From Planctomycetes bacterium MalM25 (GTDB lineage Bacteria > Planctomycetota > Planctomycetia > Pirellulales > Lacipirellulaceae), in assembly GCA_007745835.1 (NCBI GenBank), contig CP036424.1, forward strand, positions 1,449,001-1,513,000: DNA of 64,000 bases, given 5' to 3'. This document shows positions 62,808 to 64,000 of this stretch, in pieces. The notes under the pieces are model-generated. The model was not told where the DNA came from, ran no database searches, and saw nothing but the letters and a program-made list of their open reading frames with translations. Every line of letters starts with the position of its first letter. The first letter of the stretch is position 1. The position numbers and the translations under genes are program-made.

Positions 62808-63509
62808 ATGGCCATCAACGTCACCTGCCCGAGCTGCCTCAAGCGGTTCACTGTCGCCGACCAGCACGCCGGCAAGACCGGACCTTGCCCCAGCTGCAAG
62901 AAGCCGATCAAGATCCCCGAGGCCGACGAGGGCGTGACGATTCACGCGCCCGCGCCCGAAGGTCCCACCGGCAAAGACGGCAAATCGGTCCTCAAGACCG
63001 AGAAGCGGAAGGACGCCTCGTTCGACCCGCTGATCGCCACCGGCGTCGGGCTGATCACGCTGCTGACCCTGGTCGGCGCCTTCCTCCTGAACGGCAGCGA
63101 GAACGCGGACACGTGGCCCGTCCTCGCCGCGGGGGCGATCCTGCTGGGACCGCCCCTCGCCTGGGCCGGCTACGGCTTCCTGCGCGACCAGGAGCTCGAG
63201 CCCCACAGGGGCGGGACGCTCTGGATGCGGGCGGCGATCGCGGGGGCGGTGTTCGCGCTCTCGTGGGGCGTGTACGTGCTCATCGCCAGCCAGATCGGCG
63301 AGTCGGGCTGGCGCACCGAGGGCCTCGAGATCTGGCAGATGATGTTCGCCGCGGGCGTGGCGATCGGCGTCGGCACGTTCGGCGCCTTCGCGTCGCTCGA
63401 CCTCGATCCCTTCATGGGCTTCTTCCTTTGCGCCCTCTACTTCGTAGCGACCGTGCTGCTGCGGATCGTCATGGCGTTGCCGCCGGTGCCCGGCCTGATC
63501 AGCGAATAG
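62808..63509 (+). CDS. Zinc-ribbon membrane protein
   Basis: The 233-residue product begins with a CPSC-CPSC zinc ribbon (NVTCPSCLKRFTV, GPCPSCKKPIKIP; MJ0042-type), common at planctomycete N-termini. A charged linker (about 40-75) and about five membrane helices from residue 80 on follow. Function unknown. ATG 62808 (MAINVTCPSC). Confidence 0.82.
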   Translation: MAINVTCPSCLKRFTVADQHAGKTGPCPSCKKPIKIPEADEGVTIHAPAPEGPTGKDGKSVLKTEKRKDASFDPLIATGVGLITLLTLVGAFLLNGSENADTWPVLAAGAILLGPPLAWAGYGFLRDQELEPHRGGTLWMRAAIAGAVFALSWGVYVLIASQIGESGWRTEGLEIWQMMFAAGVAIGVGTFGAFASLDLDPFMGFFLCALYFVATVLLRIVMALPPVPGLISE

Positions 63510-63532
63510 CCACTCTAATCCTTGCAGGCTGA

Positions 63533-64000
63533 TGCCCGACTCGTTGCTCGACCTGGCCGAGATCCGCGGGCTGCACGGCGCCGCCGCCGGGCTGGTGCGC
63601 ATCCCACCGGGCGTGGACGTGCCGGTCACCCCGCGGGTGCGGCAGCTGATCGACGCCCCCGAGTTCCGCCGGCTGGCGCAGATCAGCCAGCTGGGGCTCG
63701 TCTCGCTCGTCTACCCGGCGGCCAATCACACGCGGCAGGAGCACTCGCTCGGAGTCTACCGAACCGCGATCGAGTACCTGCAGAGCCTCGCGGCGGACGA
63801 GCGTTTCGCCGCCGTCATCCGCCCGCAGGACGCCGAGCTGTTCCTGGTCGCCGCGCTCTTACACGATCTGGGGCACTGGCCGTTCTGTCACCCGATCGAG
63901 GACATCCGCCTGCCGCAGACGCCCGACCACGAGCTCTTCGCCAACAGCTTCGTGCTCGAGGGCGAGATTGCCGACACGCTCCGCGATGAGTGGGGGGTCG
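63533..64000 (+). CDS. HD-domain phosphohydrolase (partial, runs off the window)
   Basis: The frame opens at ATG 63533, 23 bases after the zinc-ribbon gene, and stays open for 156 codons to the window end. It has PRVRQLIDAPEFRRLAQISQL, HTRQEHSLGVYRTAIEYL and AALLHDLGHWPFCHPIED, with the HD metal pair, like SAMHD1/dGTPase-type and related HD proteins. The rest of the gene is outside the window. Confidence 0.88.

Noticed and set aside
1-64000. tRNA, rRNA or CRISPR array
   Set aside because: No T-loop-type GGTTCGA context with acceptor pairing, no rRNA-like blocks and no regularly spaced direct repeats were seen; the repeats present are inverted and irregularly spaced.

Overview
The window is a high-GC (roughly two-thirds G+C by eye) bacterial chromosome segment with little spare DNA. 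The gene complement points to a planctomycete, most likely in or near the order Pirellulales. The pointers are Gram-negative envelope genes (lpxC, lpxA, ompH) next to a BshB1-type deacetylase, large Ser/Thr protein kinases with planctomycete-style N-termini, a sulfatase, DUF1571, DUF6798 and permease-prefix proteins, a CX4CH cytochrome-like protein and an OleA-like thiolase. This placement is an inference from protein families. No rRNA, tRNA or CRISPR array was recognised.

Layout. 0-9 kb: smc, an HTH-receiver regulator followed by a strong terminator, a polyprenyl diphosphate synthase, then a leftward PadR/permease-prefix pair and a broken small membrane gene. 9-12 kb: miaA, hisE and hisG, with a GxxExxY gene between the two his genes. 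12-20 kb: an NhaC antiporter, a BshB1-like deacetylase, ileS carrying two in-frame short-repeat insertions, an AT-richer patch with a DUF5076 gene, and purN. 20-32 kb: a Cache-like Ser/Thr kinase, a TPR-rluD-GNAT operon, a PcrA-type helicase, a DUF1571 protein, a metallo-hydrolase, and a receiver/FHA-GAF-histidine kinase/birA group. 32-41 kb: ompH-lpxC-lpxA-oxidoreductase, sulfatase, ABC permease, acylphosphatase and a haem-type secreted protein. 41-47 kb: HAD phosphatase, DUF6798 membrane protein, xylulokinase and a divergent solute-binding-like lipoprotein whose 5' end overlaps xylB.

47-59.5 kb is the most distinctive part. It is a type II fatty-acid-synthase-like cassette: a beta-ketoacyl synthase, a dedicated acyl carrier protein, two CrtI/CrtISO-like FAD oxidoreductases, FabZ and FabI. 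A Ser/Thr kinase and an OleA-like head-to-head condensing enzyme follow. It resembles gene sets proposed for unusual polyunsaturated or ladderane-type acyl chains and for long-chain olefins. The cassette is interrupted by accessory DNA: a Y1 (IS200-like/RAYT) transposase inside REP-type palindrome modules, a frameshifted gene, and an AT-rich DUF2004 gene. 59.5-64 kb holds a cysteine-less glutamine-amidotransferase-like protein behind a long hairpin-bearing leader, DJ-1/PfpI, a thioesterase, an ACT protein, a zinc-ribbon membrane protein and a truncated HD phosphohydrolase.

Across the whole window the gaps hold several distinct families of short inverted repeats. One family has landed in frame inside ileS, and an identical 38-nt unit precedes both fabZ and fabI. 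Some accessory genes (GxxExxY, the Y1 transposase, probably DUF2004) lie between inverted arms of such repeats, while other arm pairs are empty.
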